The translations under genes and the position numbers were made by a program. Of a stretch of DNA of 64,000 nucleotides, positions 43,038 to 53,001 are shown one piece after another. Every line of letters starts with the position of its first letter. Within the stretch, counting starts at the first letter, position 1. Origin of the DNA: Belliella filtrata (GTDB lineage: Bacteria; Bacteroidota; Bacteroidia; Cytophagales; Cyclobacteriaceae); assembly GCF_022549775.1 (NCBI RefSeq), contig NZ_JAKZGP010000006.1:48938-112937 (forward strand), given 5' to 3'. The notes beneath the pieces are model-generated. The model worked only from the letters and a program-made list of their open reading frames with translations. It did no database searches and had not been told where the DNA came from.

Positions 43038-45593
43038 TTAAGCAGCATTTCTGGCTGCATTGATAATACCAAACATGGTACGCAAGATGAGTTTTTGTAA
43101 AACAGGATCATCTTCACCTCTCTCTAGCATGGTCTGAATAGCATATTGCTGAATGGTGATCAATGGTAACACGATTTTTTCACGTATTGCAATCGAATCC
43201 TTTGAAGTTGGGTTATCTTGAAGTAACTCCTCCATATCAGAGACCTCAAGGATGAATTTCATCGTCCTAGAATATTCCGAAAACATCAATTCCCAAAGCT
43301 CTGCATATCTTTTATCCTCTTTGAGGTAAGCTGTAGACTTGTAGAACGACTTCGCCAAAGACTGCATGCTGTTACCTAGCAAAGACCTGAAAAACAAGGA
43401 ATCATTATATAACGCCTTTACTTCTTCAAATCTTCCTTCTTCTTTCAAAGCTTCTAAAGCTGCACCTACTCCAAAGAATCCTGGGATATTTTGCTTCATC
43501 TGTGCCCATGATCCTACAAAAGGAATAGCACGCAAATCATCAAATTTCAATCCTGTATCCTTACCTCTTTTCAAAGGTCTCGAACCGATGTTAACCTTAC
43601 CGAAATACTTCAGTGGAGTTACATGCTCTAGGTAAGGCAAGAACTGTGGGTGACTTTTGAAATCTTTATAAAACTGATAAGATACATCCGCCATACGGTT
43701 GATTAATGAACGCTGCTCATCTGTGAGGTTTTTCTCCGAAGAAGGGTACAATTCATTCTCGATTCCTGCACAAAGTAGCTGTTCCAGATTGTAAGTACAA
43801 GAGATAGGTTTTCCATAATTCGCAGAAATCGTCTGTCCTTGGATTGTGATCTGGATTTCACTATTTTCTACCTTTGGACCTAGAGAAGCATAGAAATTAT
43901 GCATCTGTCCTCCTCCTCTAGCTGGAGGTCCTCCTCTCCCATCAAAGAATACGACACTCACATCATATTGCTTAGATACCTTTGTCAATTCTTCTTTAGC
44001 CTGCAAGATTGACCAATTGGCTCTGATGTATCCACCATCTTTTGTTCCATCAGAGAAGCCGAGCATAATCGTTTGCTTATTCTTCCTGAACTTCAAATGT
44101 TTTGCATAATGCGGGTTTTTATAAAGTTGCTCCATGATCTTTGGAGCCTCTGCCAAATCATCAATTGTCTCAAAAAGCGGAACAATATCCAAAGGTAATT
44201 CTCCTTCCTCATGCTTCAAGTTAAGTTGGGCAAGCTTGAATACCTCGAGCATGTGAAGAGCCGACTGACAGTTTGAGATAATATATCGGTGCAATCCATC
44301 TTCTCCATTTTCCTTTTGAACAGTCTGAATTGCATCAAAACTTTTCAACATTTCCTTATGAAAATCATCCTGAATTTTAGACAGATCAGGTAATTTTTCA
44401 AAATCAAATAAGTAAGAGATCTTCTCTGTATCAGAAAGTTCATGATAAGACTTCAAAGCATCCTTACCCATTTCAAGCTCAATCACTTCATCCCACAAGC
44501 CATCATGTTTTCGGCTATCTTGACGCACATCCATATTGGCAAAATGGAATCCGAAAATTTTCACTTTCAAGATAAACTCATCCAACTGCTCTAAGAAAAG
44601 TCCATCGTGGTATTCAACCAAGCACTTTCTCGCCTCCATTAAATCTGCAAGCAATTCATCTTTTGTATGGTAATAACTGTGCTCTTCGAAAAGAGATTCG
44701 AACAATCCGTTTTCCACTTTTTGCATAATCGGCTCTACGTGCTTGAATGTAAGCCTTCTTTTGATCACTCTGACGTCTCTATAGTAGCATCTCAAAATCC
44801 ATTTTTGTAACCTTTCAGCGACTTTGACAGTGATATCATGTGTCACAAATGGGTTTCCATCTCTATCACCACCTGGCCAAAAACCTACTTTAAGTAGTCC
44901 CGGATTGTCCCATTCATGCAAAGGAATTTCTAAGCTATTCAGTAGTCTGGTCATGATATCTGGAATGCTTTTGTAAAAAACATTAGTCAAAAACCAAATC
45001 AAACTCACAGCTTCATCCAGTGGAGAAGGCTTTTCCTTATTGATAAATCCAGTTTTCCCTAATTGCTGTAATAGCAAATTGATACTTCCTAAATCATTAT
45101 TCTTTATGGCGGTTTCTAAATCGGTAATGATACCTAATACATTACCCGGGTAAAATTGTGTAGGGTGGGCTGTAAGTGTAAGTCTTACTGAAAAGTTTTT
45201 AAGCTTTTCGATCAGGGCATCTCTTTTCCTATCATTATCTACTCTTGCAAGTAGCGCTTTTACACTACCTTTACCTTTCACATCATGAATCTTGTCAAAT
45301 GCAGCATCTTCTATGGAATCAAACAATACAACTTGTCTTTCCACATATTGAACCATCTTGAAAAGAAGATCATGCTGCTCATCATTCGAGTTTTTGGACA
45401 TCAATTCATCAAAAAATCCCTGGATAATTTGCTTTGGCGTCTTGTCCTTTTGGTATCCTTCCTCACACTTGGAGGCCAATATTGGCAACAAAGTTCCTGT
45501 TCTGTTGATATCACTAAAAGGGAGATCCAAGAAGAGACTATTGTAAATAGTAAACCTCTTGGCTACTTCTGTTTGATAGTTATTCTTTATCAT
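43038..45593 (-). CDS. ppc: Phosphoenolpyruvate carboxylase
   Basis: 851 aa, slightly shorter than the E. coli enzyme. It makes oxaloacetate from PEP and bicarbonate. Visible motifs are TAHPTQ (His143, catalytic), FWPGGDRDGNPFVT, MLGFSDGTKDGG, the mobile loop FFDGRGGPPARGGGQMHNF, and the final NAARNAA. Oddities against the classic family are HPTQ instead of HPTE, and a C-terminus ending in Ala-Ala rather than the usual Asn-Thr-Gly. Both sit at normally very conserved places, so this belongs to a divergent subclade. It is a single-gene unit with a 263-base upstream region before mnhA. Confidence 0.92.
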   Translation of the reverse strand: MIKNNYQTEVAKRFTIYNSLFLDLPFSDINRTGTLLPILASKCEEGYQKDKTPKQIIQGFFDELMSKNSNDEQHDLLFKMVQYVERQVVLFDSIEDAAFDKIHDVKGKGSVKALLARVDNDRKRDALIEKLKNFSVRLTLTAHPTQFYPGNVLGIITDLETAIKNNDLGSINLLLQQLGKTGFINKEKPSPLDEAVSLIWFLTNVFYKSIPDIMTRLLNSLEIPLHEWDNPGLLKVGFWPGGDRDGNPFVTHDITVKVAERLQKWILRCYYRDVRVIKRRLTFKHVEPIMQKVENGLFESLFEEHSYYHTKDELLADLMEARKCLVEYHDGLFLEQLDEFILKVKIFGFHFANMDVRQDSRKHDGLWDEVIELEMGKDALKSYHELSDTEKISYLFDFEKLPDLSKIQDDFHKEMLKSFDAIQTVQKENGEDGLHRYIISNCQSALHMLEVFKLAQLNLKHEEGELPLDIVPLFETIDDLAEAPKIMEQLYKNPHYAKHLKFRKNKQTIMLGFSDGTKDGGYIRANWSILQAKEELTKVSKQYDVSVVFFDGRGGPPARGGGQMHNFYASLGPKVENSEIQITIQGQTISANYGKPISCTYNLEQLLCAGIENELYPSSEKNLTDEQRSLINRMADVSYQFYKDFKSHPQFLPYLEHVTPLKYFGKVNIGSRPLKRGKDTGLKFDDLRAIPFVGSWAQMKQNIPGFFGVGAALEALKEEGRFEEVKALYNDSLFFRSLLGNSMQSLAKSFYKSTAYLKEDKRYAELWELMFSEYSRTMKFILEVSDMEELLQDNPTSKDSIAIREKIVLPLITIQQYAIQTMLERGEDDPVLQKLILRTMFGIINAARNAA

Positions 45594-45856
45594 TTTATGG
45601 TTTAAAGGTTTGGTTATTTTTTTAATTCAGTCTGGTAAAAGTAATCAATTTTACGTTTTTTTCAGAGTTTTAGCAAAATCAATATACTTTCTTCATCATT
45701 TACAGATATTTATTGAAAATATAATCGATAAACGCAGAATATTTTAAACTTAGCAATTTCTATATATTTTAGGTTTATTGTTCATACCGGTCGACAGATT
45801 GAGCTTTTTTTGTAATTTAGAGTTTTTAAACCGTATTTAGAAATTCTTGAACATAC

Positions 45857-48163
45857 ATGATTCTAGCTATACTTTCAGGTTTTATCCTCGCTGGATGTAC
45901 ACCTTTTATTAGTAAATTTATCAAAGGAAAAGGATCTCTTCTACTTCCTTTACTACCTTTTGGTCTCTTTGTTTATTTTATTTCTTACTTAAAAGAAATT
46001 GGAGAAGGACAGACCTTCAAATTCAGCTATGAGTGGGTTCCAAGCTATGGAATCAATTTTGGTTTCCACCTTGACGGCTTGGCGATGCTTTTCGCTTTAC
46101 TGATCACAGGAGTAGGGACATTGGTATTCACCTACACCACAAGCTATCTTAAAGGTCATCAATACTTGGATAGATTCTTTGGATACTTGAGCATGTTCAT
46201 GGCTTCCATGCTTGGTTTGGTACTTTCAGACAATATTATCACCCTATTTATCTTTTGGGAGTTGACAAGTATTAGCTCTTTCTTCCTAATAGGATTCAAC
46301 AACGATGATCCAAAATCCAGAAAGTCTGCCTTATTAGCCTTGAGTATTACTGGACTAGGTGGCTTATTTCTACTTGCAGGAATGGTACTTTTAGGCTTTG
46401 TAGGAGGCACTTATCAATTCCAAGAGCTTCTGAGTCAATCCAACTTGATACAAGATCATGCTTCCTACGGCTGGATAGTAGGGCTTATTTTTATTGGAGC
46501 ATTTACCAAATCAGCGCAATTTCCATTCCATTTTTGGCTACCGGGTGCCATGAAAGCACCAACGCCAGTAAGTACTTACCTGCATTCTGCAACCATGGTC
46601 AAGGCTGGAATCTACCTATTGGCTAGATTTACGCCGCTCTTAGGTGGGACACCAGAATGGAATACCACATTAATCATTGTAGGGGCCATCACAATGGTAT
46701 ACGCTGCGGTTCATTCTATATTTCGCATTGATATGAAAGGAATTTTGGCCTATTCCACCATTTCAGCTCTTGGGATTTTGGTTTTCTTAATAGGCTTGGG
46801 AACTGAAGCTTCCCTATTAGCTGCGGGAGTTTTCATATTGGTACATGCACTTTACAAGGCCACACTTTTCTTGATCACTGGTATAGTAGATCATGAAACA
46901 GGAACAAGAGATGTCACAGTACTCTCTGGCTTAAGCAAGGTCTTGATGCCAGTGGCGGTAGCAGCAGGACTTGCAGCGCTATCTAATGCAGGTGCACCTC
47001 CTTTCTTTGGTTTTATAGGCAAAGACTTGATCTATGAAGCTACCCTGGCTTATGGAAACTGGGCTGTAGTGTTAACAATAGCCGCTATAGTTACCAATGT
47101 CTGCTTGTTATTCGCAGGTTTATTGGCTGGATTCAAGCCATTTGTAGGACCTCTTCCAAGCAACTATGCTGCATTGCACTTACCTCATCCTACGATGTGG
47201 GTTCCTCCGTTGATTTTAGCTGGATTGGGATTAGTTTTTGGTTTATTTCCCAGTCTCATAGAAGGAGTCCTTGTTCAGCCAGTATTTAGCAGTATGGTAA
47301 TCGAGGGAGCACCAGTCCATATCAAGCTCTGGCATGGATTCAATTTGGTGCTTGGCTTAAGTTTACTTACGCTGACACTCGGGGTGGTACTTTACATGAT
47401 TTTGAAACCATCATCTTTACTTTTTTCGAAGACACTTAAATTTGAAATGATTGCTCCACAAACCCTATTTGGAATTTTTGGTAAATTCTTCAATGCATTT
47501 GCAAGATTTTGGACGGGACTATTCCAAAATGGCTATTTGAGAAATTATGTGATCACTATTTTAGGCTTTTTAACCATTCTATTGGCATACAGGCTATATC
47601 AAGGGGTGAATCTGTATATAGATACCGCTCAGTTGACATCATTGACAATCTATGAAGTGACTGTGGCGATTATGATGATTGTGGCAATCATATTCACCGT
47701 GTTTTCTCGATCTAGGCTTGTGGCAGTGGCTTCTCTTGGGGTTATGGGATACTCGATTTGTTTGATTTTTCTATTTTACTCAGCACCTGATCTGGCCATG
47801 ACACAATTTTCTATTGATACATTGACGGTGATATTGTTTGTATTGGTGATATACAACTTACCAAAATACAAAAACTTTTCAAGTAAAGCGGTAAGGTTAA
47901 GAGATGCAGTTTTATCAATATTCTTTGGTAGTTTGATTGCTATTTTGACCTTGGAAGTACTTGCAGAGCCATTGAATAGGGAGACTTCCATTTTTTATGC
48001 TGAAAGTGCCTACCTTTTAGCAAAAGGAAAAAATGTAGTCAACGTAATTCTGGTGGATTTTAGAGGTTTTGATACCATGGTCGAAATCACCGTTTTGGTT
48101 ATTGCTGCAATTGGTGTGTTTAGCCTATTAAAATTAAGATTAAAAAGTATTGAAAAAGAGTAA
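45857..48163 (+). CDS. mnhA: Mrp-type Na+/H+ antiporter subunit A
   Basis: 768 aa with about 20 helices. The N-terminal 500 residues are NuoL/ND5-like, with FWELTSISSFFLIGF, TKSAQFPFHFWLPGAMKAPTPVSTYLHSATMVKAGIYLLARF (about 217-258) and HALYKATLFLITG. The C-terminal part holds the MbhD/MbhE-like region (YSAPDLAMTQFSIDTLTVILFVLVIYNLP, then NVVNVILVDFRGFDTMVEITVLVIAAIGV). It is the first gene of a complete seven-gene operon that exchanges Na+ (or K+) for H+. Gap to mnhB: 6 bases. Confidence 0.95.
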   Translation: MILAILSGFILAGCTPFISKFIKGKGSLLLPLLPFGLFVYFISYLKEIGEGQTFKFSYEWVPSYGINFGFHLDGLAMLFALLITGVGTLVFTYTTSYLKGHQYLDRFFGYLSMFMASMLGLVLSDNIITLFIFWELTSISSFFLIGFNNDDPKSRKSALLALSITGLGGLFLLAGMVLLGFVGGTYQFQELLSQSNLIQDHASYGWIVGLIFIGAFTKSAQFPFHFWLPGAMKAPTPVSTYLHSATMVKAGIYLLARFTPLLGGTPEWNTTLIIVGAITMVYAAVHSIFRIDMKGILAYSTISALGILVFLIGLGTEASLLAAGVFILVHALYKATLFLITGIVDHETGTRDVTVLSGLSKVLMPVAVAAGLAALSNAGAPPFFGFIGKDLIYEATLAYGNWAVVLTIAAIVTNVCLLFAGLLAGFKPFVGPLPSNYAALHLPHPTMWVPPLILAGLGLVFGLFPSLIEGVLVQPVFSSMVIEGAPVHIKLWHGFNLVLGLSLLTLTLGVVLYMILKPSSLLFSKTLKFEMIAPQTLFGIFGKFFNAFARFWTGLFQNGYLRNYVITILGFLTILLAYRLYQGVNLYIDTAQLTSLTIYEVTVAIMMIVAIIFTVFSRSRLVAVASLGVMGYSICLIFLFYSAPDLAMTQFSIDTLTVILFVLVIYNLPKYKNFSSKAVRLRDAVLSIFFGSLIAILTLEVLAEPLNRETSIFYAESAYLLAKGKNVVNVILVDFRGFDTMVEITVLVIAAIGVFSLLKLRLKSIEKE

Positions 48164-48169
48164 TCACTT

Positions 48170-48580
48170 ATGAAAACCATTATATTTAAAACAGCCTCTA
48201 CCTATCTATTGCCACTTTTGGTGTTGTTTTCGGTATTCATCCTATTGAGAGGACATTATTTGCCTGGAGGTGGATTTGTAGGAGGATTGATCGCATCCAT
48301 TGCTTTTGTAATTCATTCCTTTGCAAATGGACTAGAGCAGACTAAAAACTTGATCAAATTTCACCCTGGTTTTTTGATGCCTGTGGGCCTATGTATCGCT
48401 TTGATCAGTGGTGCAGCACCCTTATTTATTGAACAAAGTTTCATGACTGGTTTATGGTTTGAGAATCCAATTCCTGTTATTGGAATGGTTGGTTCTGCTT
48501 TGTTCTTCGATGCGGGTGTATACTTAGTCGTGATAGGCGTTACTTTGACTATCATTTTCACCATATCTGAAACACTCTAA
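48170..48580 (+). CDS. mnhB: Mrp antiporter subunit B
   Basis: 136 aa with four helices and the family block [26 protein letters not shown]. It ends one base before the mnhC start, tightly coupled within the operon. Confidence 0.94.
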   Translation: MKTIIFKTASTYLLPLLVLFSVFILLRGHYLPGGGFVGGLIASIAFVIHSFANGLEQTKNLIKFHPGFLMPVGLCIALISGAAPLFIEQSFMTGLWFENPIPVIGMVGSALFFDAGVYLVVIGVTLTIIFTISETL

Positions 48581-48581
48581 C

Positions 48582-48938
48582 ATGGAATTAATATTAGTTG
48601 TCATCATCGGTTTACTCTATGCTTCTGGGATATATATGATGCTAAGAAGAAGTATGGTTAAGCTCATCATCGGCCTCATACTCTTGGGAAATGGGGCAAA
48701 TATGCTGATATTTTTGCTAGGCAGAATCGTCAAGGGGAAGCCTCCTATTATCGATTCTACAGCCAAAATGCTTACTGAAATCTATGCTGACCCTGTTCCT
48801 CAAGCCCTTATACTTACTGCTATTGTAATTAGCTTTGGACTACAGTCTTTTGCCATCATATTGGTCAAAAGAGCCTATAAGATTACCCAAACAGATGACT
48901 TGGACGAACTGAATACAACAGACGAAATCTATGAATAA
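48582..48938 (+). CDS. mnhC: Mrp antiporter subunit C
   Basis: 118 aa, NuoK-like with three helices: [35 protein letters not shown] (in two parts) and [17 protein letters not shown]. It overlaps mnhD by 8 bases. Confidence 0.94.
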   Translation: MELILVVIIGLLYASGIYMMLRRSMVKLIIGLILLGNGANMLIFLLGRIVKGKPPIIDSTAKMLTEIYADPVPQALILTAIVISFGLQSFAIILVKRAYKITQTDDLDELNTTDEIYE

Positions 48939-50454
48939 CCCATACATTGTATTACCAGTAATTTTCCAACTATTCACCTCAGTCTTACTGATGTTTTTTT
49001 GGTATCGTGTCAATGCTCAAAGGCTGATTACGATAATCTGTAGCATCATATCTGTAGGGATTGCCATCTGGCTCTTCAAAGAAGTCTACCAAAATGGCAT
49101 CTTGACCATGCAAGCTGGTGAATGGCAAGCACCATTTGGGATCACCTTTGTAGCTGACCTTTTCAGTACGACGATGGTCCTTCTTACGGCAATTTCTGGA
49201 ATGGCCGTAGGAATATTTTCCACAGGAAGCATCCGAAATGCACGCTTGAAATTTGGATACTTCCCAATTCTCAATTTCCTATTAATGGGACTTCATGGAG
49301 CATTTTTGACAGGAGATATTTTCAACTTATATGTCTGGTTTGAGATAATCATCATAGCCTCCTTCGTGCTGATCACTATAGGGGGCGAAAAGGCTCAAAT
49401 CGAAGGAGCCATAAAGTATGTCACAATGAACCTGCTGGCCTCAGCCATATTTCTTACTGCTATTGCCATCTTGTATGGACTTGCAGGAAGTTTGAATATG
49501 GCCGATTTATCTATACAAGTCGCCGAGATTGAGAACAGGGGGCTTGTGAATGTAGTGGCCATACTATTCCTGGTAGGGTTCGGAATAAAGTCAGCCATTT
49601 TCCCACTCTACTTTTGGCTGCCTGCATCATACCATACTCCACCACCTGCTATATCTGCTGTGTTTGGTGGGCTATTGACCAAGGTTGGTGTATATGCTTT
49701 GTTAAGGATTTTTACTTTAATCTTCATCCCAGATGAGTTCCTTGGTAATTTGCTTGTAGTTTTAGCCTGTATGACCATTCTATCAGGTGGATTAGGAGCT
49801 ATTTTACAAGTAAATATGCGTAAAATCTTCTCATACCTGATCGTCTGCCATATTGGATTCATGTTAGCTGGACTGGGCATTTATACCGAGCTGGCGATTA
49901 TGGGAGCTATATTCTACCTTATCCATGATATCATTGTAAAAACCAATTTGTTTTTGGCTTCTGGATTGATCTTCAAACTCAAAGGCACATTGAATATTGA
50001 AAAACTTGGAGGTATTTATAAAAAGTATCCGAAATTCTCCTTGCTGATTGCAATCCCACTTTTCTCATTGGCTGGAATCCCTCCACTTTCAGGTTTTTGG
50101 GCAAAGGTGTTTTTGATAGAAGGTGGTTACAAAGCAAATGAATGGATGCTCATCGGATTTATCATATTGGGTAGTTTCCTTACGCTTTGGGTGATCGCAA
50201 AGCTATGGGCAGAAGTATTTTGGAAAGATGCAGTGGCACTTCCCAAAAAGATAAATGTAAAGTATTTTCATGAATTGAAACCTTTCAAGCGCTGGGCTAT
50301 GGTAATACCAATCATTTTACTTGCTGTTACATCATTGTATATAGGTTTAGCTGCTGAACATATAATTTTATTAAGTAAACAAATTGCTGCAGAACTTATG
50401 AATCCTTCAGCTTATTTGGATGCAGTATTAGGGGCCAAAACGGAAACACCATGA
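48931..50454 (+). CDS. mnhD: Mrp antiporter subunit D
   Basis: 507 aa with about 14 helices, ND5/NuoN-like. The ion-path motifs are seen in [30 protein letters not shown] (around 110-140, key Glu), [42 protein letters not shown] (about 210-252) and [18 protein letters not shown]. With subunit A it forms the antiport core. The mnhE ATG overlaps its stop (ATGA). Confidence 0.95.
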   Translation: MNNPYIVLPVIFQLFTSVLLMFFWYRVNAQRLITIICSIISVGIAIWLFKEVYQNGILTMQAGEWQAPFGITFVADLFSTTMVLLTAISGMAVGIFSTGSIRNARLKFGYFPILNFLLMGLHGAFLTGDIFNLYVWFEIIIIASFVLITIGGEKAQIEGAIKYVTMNLLASAIFLTAIAILYGLAGSLNMADLSIQVAEIENRGLVNVVAILFLVGFGIKSAIFPLYFWLPASYHTPPPAISAVFGGLLTKVGVYALLRIFTLIFIPDEFLGNLLVVLACMTILSGGLGAILQVNMRKIFSYLIVCHIGFMLAGLGIYTELAIMGAIFYLIHDIIVKTNLFLASGLIFKLKGTLNIEKLGGIYKKYPKFSLLIAIPLFSLAGIPPLSGFWAKVFLIEGGYKANEWMLIGFIILGSFLTLWVIAKLWAEVFWKDAVALPKKINVKYFHELKPFKRWAMVIPIILLAVTSLYIGLAAEHIILLSKQIAAELMNPSAYLDAVLGAKTETP

Positions 50455-50930
50455 TAAAAACCAAATTCCTTAGTAACCTACTTTTGTCTCTTATATGGGT
50501 AGCAATAACTGGTGCGTTTACTGTTGAGAATTTTCTTTTCGGATTTGCACTTAGCTTCTTCCTATTGTGGGTCTCTGCTACCGACAGAAGAGACAATAAG
50601 TATTTTAATAGAATCCCAAAATTGGTATCATTTGTCTTCTTTTTTCTTTACGAATTGGTGAAAGCAAATGTCCAAGTGGCATATGACGTGATTACACCAA
50701 GACACTATATGGAGCCTGGTATTGTGAAAATCCCGTTGGATGCTGAGTCTGATTTAGAAATCACCTTATTGGCCAATCTAATCACACTCACACCTGGTAC
50801 GTTGAGTTTAGATGTATCTGAAGATAGAAAAGTACTTTATGTGCATGCCATGTATGTAAAAGACAAAGAAGCGTTTATCGCAAGTATCAAAAATGGCTTT
50901 GAAAGAAAACTATTAGAAATAACAAGATGA
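50451..50930 (+). CDS. mnhE: Mrp antiporter subunit E
   Basis: 159 aa with two N-terminal helices and a soluble tail: FFFLYELVKANVQVAYDVITPRHYMEPGIVKIPL, then LLANLITLTPGTLSLDVSEDRKVLYVHAMYV, the conserved MnhE blocks. It overlaps its neighbours on both sides by 4 bases. Confidence 0.94.
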   Translation: MIKTKFLSNLLLSLIWVAITGAFTVENFLFGFALSFFLLWVSATDRRDNKYFNRIPKLVSFVFFFLYELVKANVQVAYDVITPRHYMEPGIVKIPLDAESDLEITLLANLITLTPGTLSLDVSEDRKVLYVHAMYVKDKEAFIASIKNGFERKLLEITR

Positions 50931-51202
50931 GTATATCCGACTACCTATATTATATCATCCTACCGACTTTGGCCATTTCGATCTTGATAATTTTTGTAAG
51001 GTTTTTGATTGGACCAAAGCTTTCTGACAGGGTTGTTGCCCTAGATTTATTGCTTACAACTGGAATTGGAATTATAGCGGTCTACAGTATTCTTTCAGAC
51101 CAGCCTGCCTTCTTGGATATAGCAATGATCATGGCCTTGATTGCCTTTTTGGGTACAGTTGCTTTTGCTTATTACCTTGAAAAAAGAGAAAAAAATGACT
51201 GA
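50927..51202 (+). CDS. mnhF: Mrp antiporter subunit F
   Basis: 91 aa with three helices. The family block IFVRFLIGPKLSDRVVALDLL is present, with DQPAFLDIAMIMALIAFLGTVAFAYYLEKRE at the end. It overlaps mnhG by 8 bases. Confidence 0.94.
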   Translation: MSISDYLYYIILPTLAISILIIFVRFLIGPKLSDRVVALDLLLTTGIGIIAVYSILSDQPAFLDIAMIMALIAFLGTVAFAYYLEKREKND

Positions 51203-51560
51203 AATATTAGTATATATATTGAGCACATCTGGGGCAATATTTATTTTATTAGCTGCAGTAGGAATCGTAAAAATGCCTGATTTGTACCTTAGGATATCCG
51301 TCACTACCAAGGCAGCTACTTTGGGTATTGGTTTAATTTTATTATCAGCTGCATTTTATTTCAATGACAATGCCATTAGTGCACGGGTAGTAGCCATCAT
51401 CATATTTATGTTATTGACAGCACCAGTTGGCGCTCACATGATTGGTAGAGCCTCCTACTTTACTGGAGTCAAAATGTGGAAAAAATCCAAAGTGGATGAC
51501 CTCAAAGGTCAATATGATAAAAAAACCCACAAACTAAAAAGTGGAGAAGAAGATAAATAA
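51195..51560 (+). CDS. mnhG: Mrp antiporter subunit G
   Basis: 121 aa from the ATG at 51195 (MTEILVYILSTSG), preceded by an A/G-rich stretch. The frame is open further upstream but that part lies inside mnhF. Three helices and the blocks GIVKMPDLYLRISVTTKAATLGIGLILL and PVGAHMIGRASYFTG identify the subunit. It is the last gene of the operon. A MITE-like element starts 7 bases after its stop. Confidence 0.93.
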   Translation: MTEILVYILSTSGAIFILLAAVGIVKMPDLYLRISVTTKAATLGIGLILLSAAFYFNDNAISARVVAIIIFMLLTAPVGAHMIGRASYFTGVKMWKKSKVDDLKGQYDKKTHKLKSGEEDK

Positions 51561-51567
51561 AGAATAA

Positions 51568-51694
51568 TTTAAATCCGCCGACCTTTCAGGCTTTTATTGA
51601 ATAGCAATCAGTTATTTGCAATAACCGAGTGAATCCTGGACGGTTTATTGTGTCTTCAAATCAACCGATTACAACATTCTATTGCAGATTTTAG
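51568..51694 (+). mobile_element. 127-bp MITE-like palindromic element, copy B
   Basis: Same length as copy A and ungapped alignment to it, with about 98 of 127 positions identical by hand count. Shared words include AAATCCG, CGACCTTTCAGG against AGACCTTTCAGG, CAATCAGTT, CGAGTGAA, AAATCAA, CGATTACA and AGATTTTAG/GGATTTTAG. The least similar stretch is one block of about 10 bases after the second inner arm. The flanks AGAATAA (51561-51567) and GGAATAA (51695-51701) match at 6 of 7 positions in the same register as copy A's flanks. It follows mnhG in the same orientation as that gene. Confidence 0.72.
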
Positions 51695-51728
51695 GGAATA
51701 ATAATAATAATAAAGCATTTAATAACTT

Positions 51729-52775
51729 CTACTTTTCAGCTTCGGCTATTTTTTCATCTACTTTATCCATATCCCCATCGCAAACTTCCAGTTTTTCATT
51801 TTCACGGCTTTTTTCCAAATATAAAGTACAACCTATTGGAAAGTGATCAGAACCAACATTTCTATATCTCCTGATCTGCCCGAGAGTAAAGTGTTCACTG
51901 ACAAATATATGATCCAAAGGCCAGCGCAAGAAAAAATATTTTGCATGAAATGTATTGTACAAACCTCTTCCTCTTCTCAAATCAAGCAAGCCACTAGTTT
52001 TGAGAAACAACTCACTTGAATAAGACCATCCTACATCATTGAGATCCCCAATGACTATACAAGGTGTGGAAAGTTCTTTCACCTTTTTGCCTACCTTAAG
52101 GATCTCAGCATCCCTTTCCGTACTGTCAGGATTCTCGCTAGGCACGGGTGGCTCTGGGTGTATTCCATACACCTTGATCATTTGACCTGTTGCAAGCTTG
52201 ATATCAAGTTCTATAGAAGGAATTTCCTCTTTGATTAGGTAGTGTATTTTTGGATCATGAATTTCCAGTTTTGAATAAAAAAGTAAACCGTATGTATTGT
52301 CTAGTGGCTTTTCAATCTGGTAGTTAAAAGTTTCCTTGAAGACATTTATACTATCTGCCCACTTCTGATCTGTCTCTACCAAAAAAAACATATCTGGATC
52401 TACTTCTTTGATCAAATCAATAGTTTTTTGATAAGCTGTATTGTATTGATAAACATTGATTACTAACAACTTAACAGAAGGAAAATCCTTACATGTATTA
52501 TTTGCAATCATTTTTTTGGATAGTATAGTGAATGGGAAAATCTGGTAAATTAAAAATATCCCTAGTACAATAAAAGTGACCAAAAACACCAAAGAGATTG
52601 CTTTTGGATCATTTAGATAAACGATAGACCAAATCACAATCAGTACTAATACCGCGATCAGCTTTTGAATTCTTAAATATTCAAACACTCTAAATTTCCA
52701 ATTGCTGTGCCTTATCATAGGTAGAGTAACTACTACAATAACTAGAGTTGATATTATGAGAAGTAGCGTATTCAT
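51729..52775 (-). CDS. Membrane-anchored endonuclease/exonuclease/phosphatase-family protein
   Basis: About 348 aa from the ATG at 52775 (MNTLLLIISTLV). Another ATG lies 15 bases upstream, and the frame extends to a TTG at 52880 with an unlikely leader. Three hydrophobic helices occupy the first 100 residues. The EEP domain follows (about 112-330): KLLVINVYQYNTAYQKTIDLIKEVDPDMFFLVETD, GIHPEPPVPS, IVIGDLNDVGWS and the final VGSDHFPIGCTL, which hold the conserved Glu, His, Asp-Asn and Asp-His of the fold. The substrate may be a nucleic acid, lipid or phosphoester and cannot be told. Confidence 0.85.
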   Translation of the reverse strand: MNTLLLIISTLVIVVVTLPMIRHSNWKFRVFEYLRIQKLIAVLVLIVIWSIVYLNDPKAISLVFLVTFIVLGIFLIYQIFPFTILSKKMIANNTCKDFPSVKLLVINVYQYNTAYQKTIDLIKEVDPDMFFLVETDQKWADSINVFKETFNYQIEKPLDNTYGLLFYSKLEIHDPKIHYLIKEEIPSIELDIKLATGQMIKVYGIHPEPPVPSENPDSTERDAEILKVGKKVKELSTPCIVIGDLNDVGWSYSSELFLKTSGLLDLRRGRGLYNTFHAKYFFLRWPLDHIFVSEHFTLGQIRRYRNVGSDHFPIGCTLYLEKSRENEKLEVCDGDMDKVDEKIAEAEK

Positions 52776-53001
52776 GACTAAATAATACATGCGTAAAGTT
52801 AAATAATGAGCGATCTGGGTACAATTGATTGAAAAGAGATTTTCAAGCATTGATTTTGAAAACCTGGTCAAAGTTATCAAAATCTTTCACAAGTATAAGT
52901 TTTATTTGAGTGGATTTGAATTTGGAATAGTAAGCGGTAAATTGAGCTCCTTAAAATTCTGAAATTCATCATCAAGATCAAAAACCTGACTATAAAAACA
53001 T

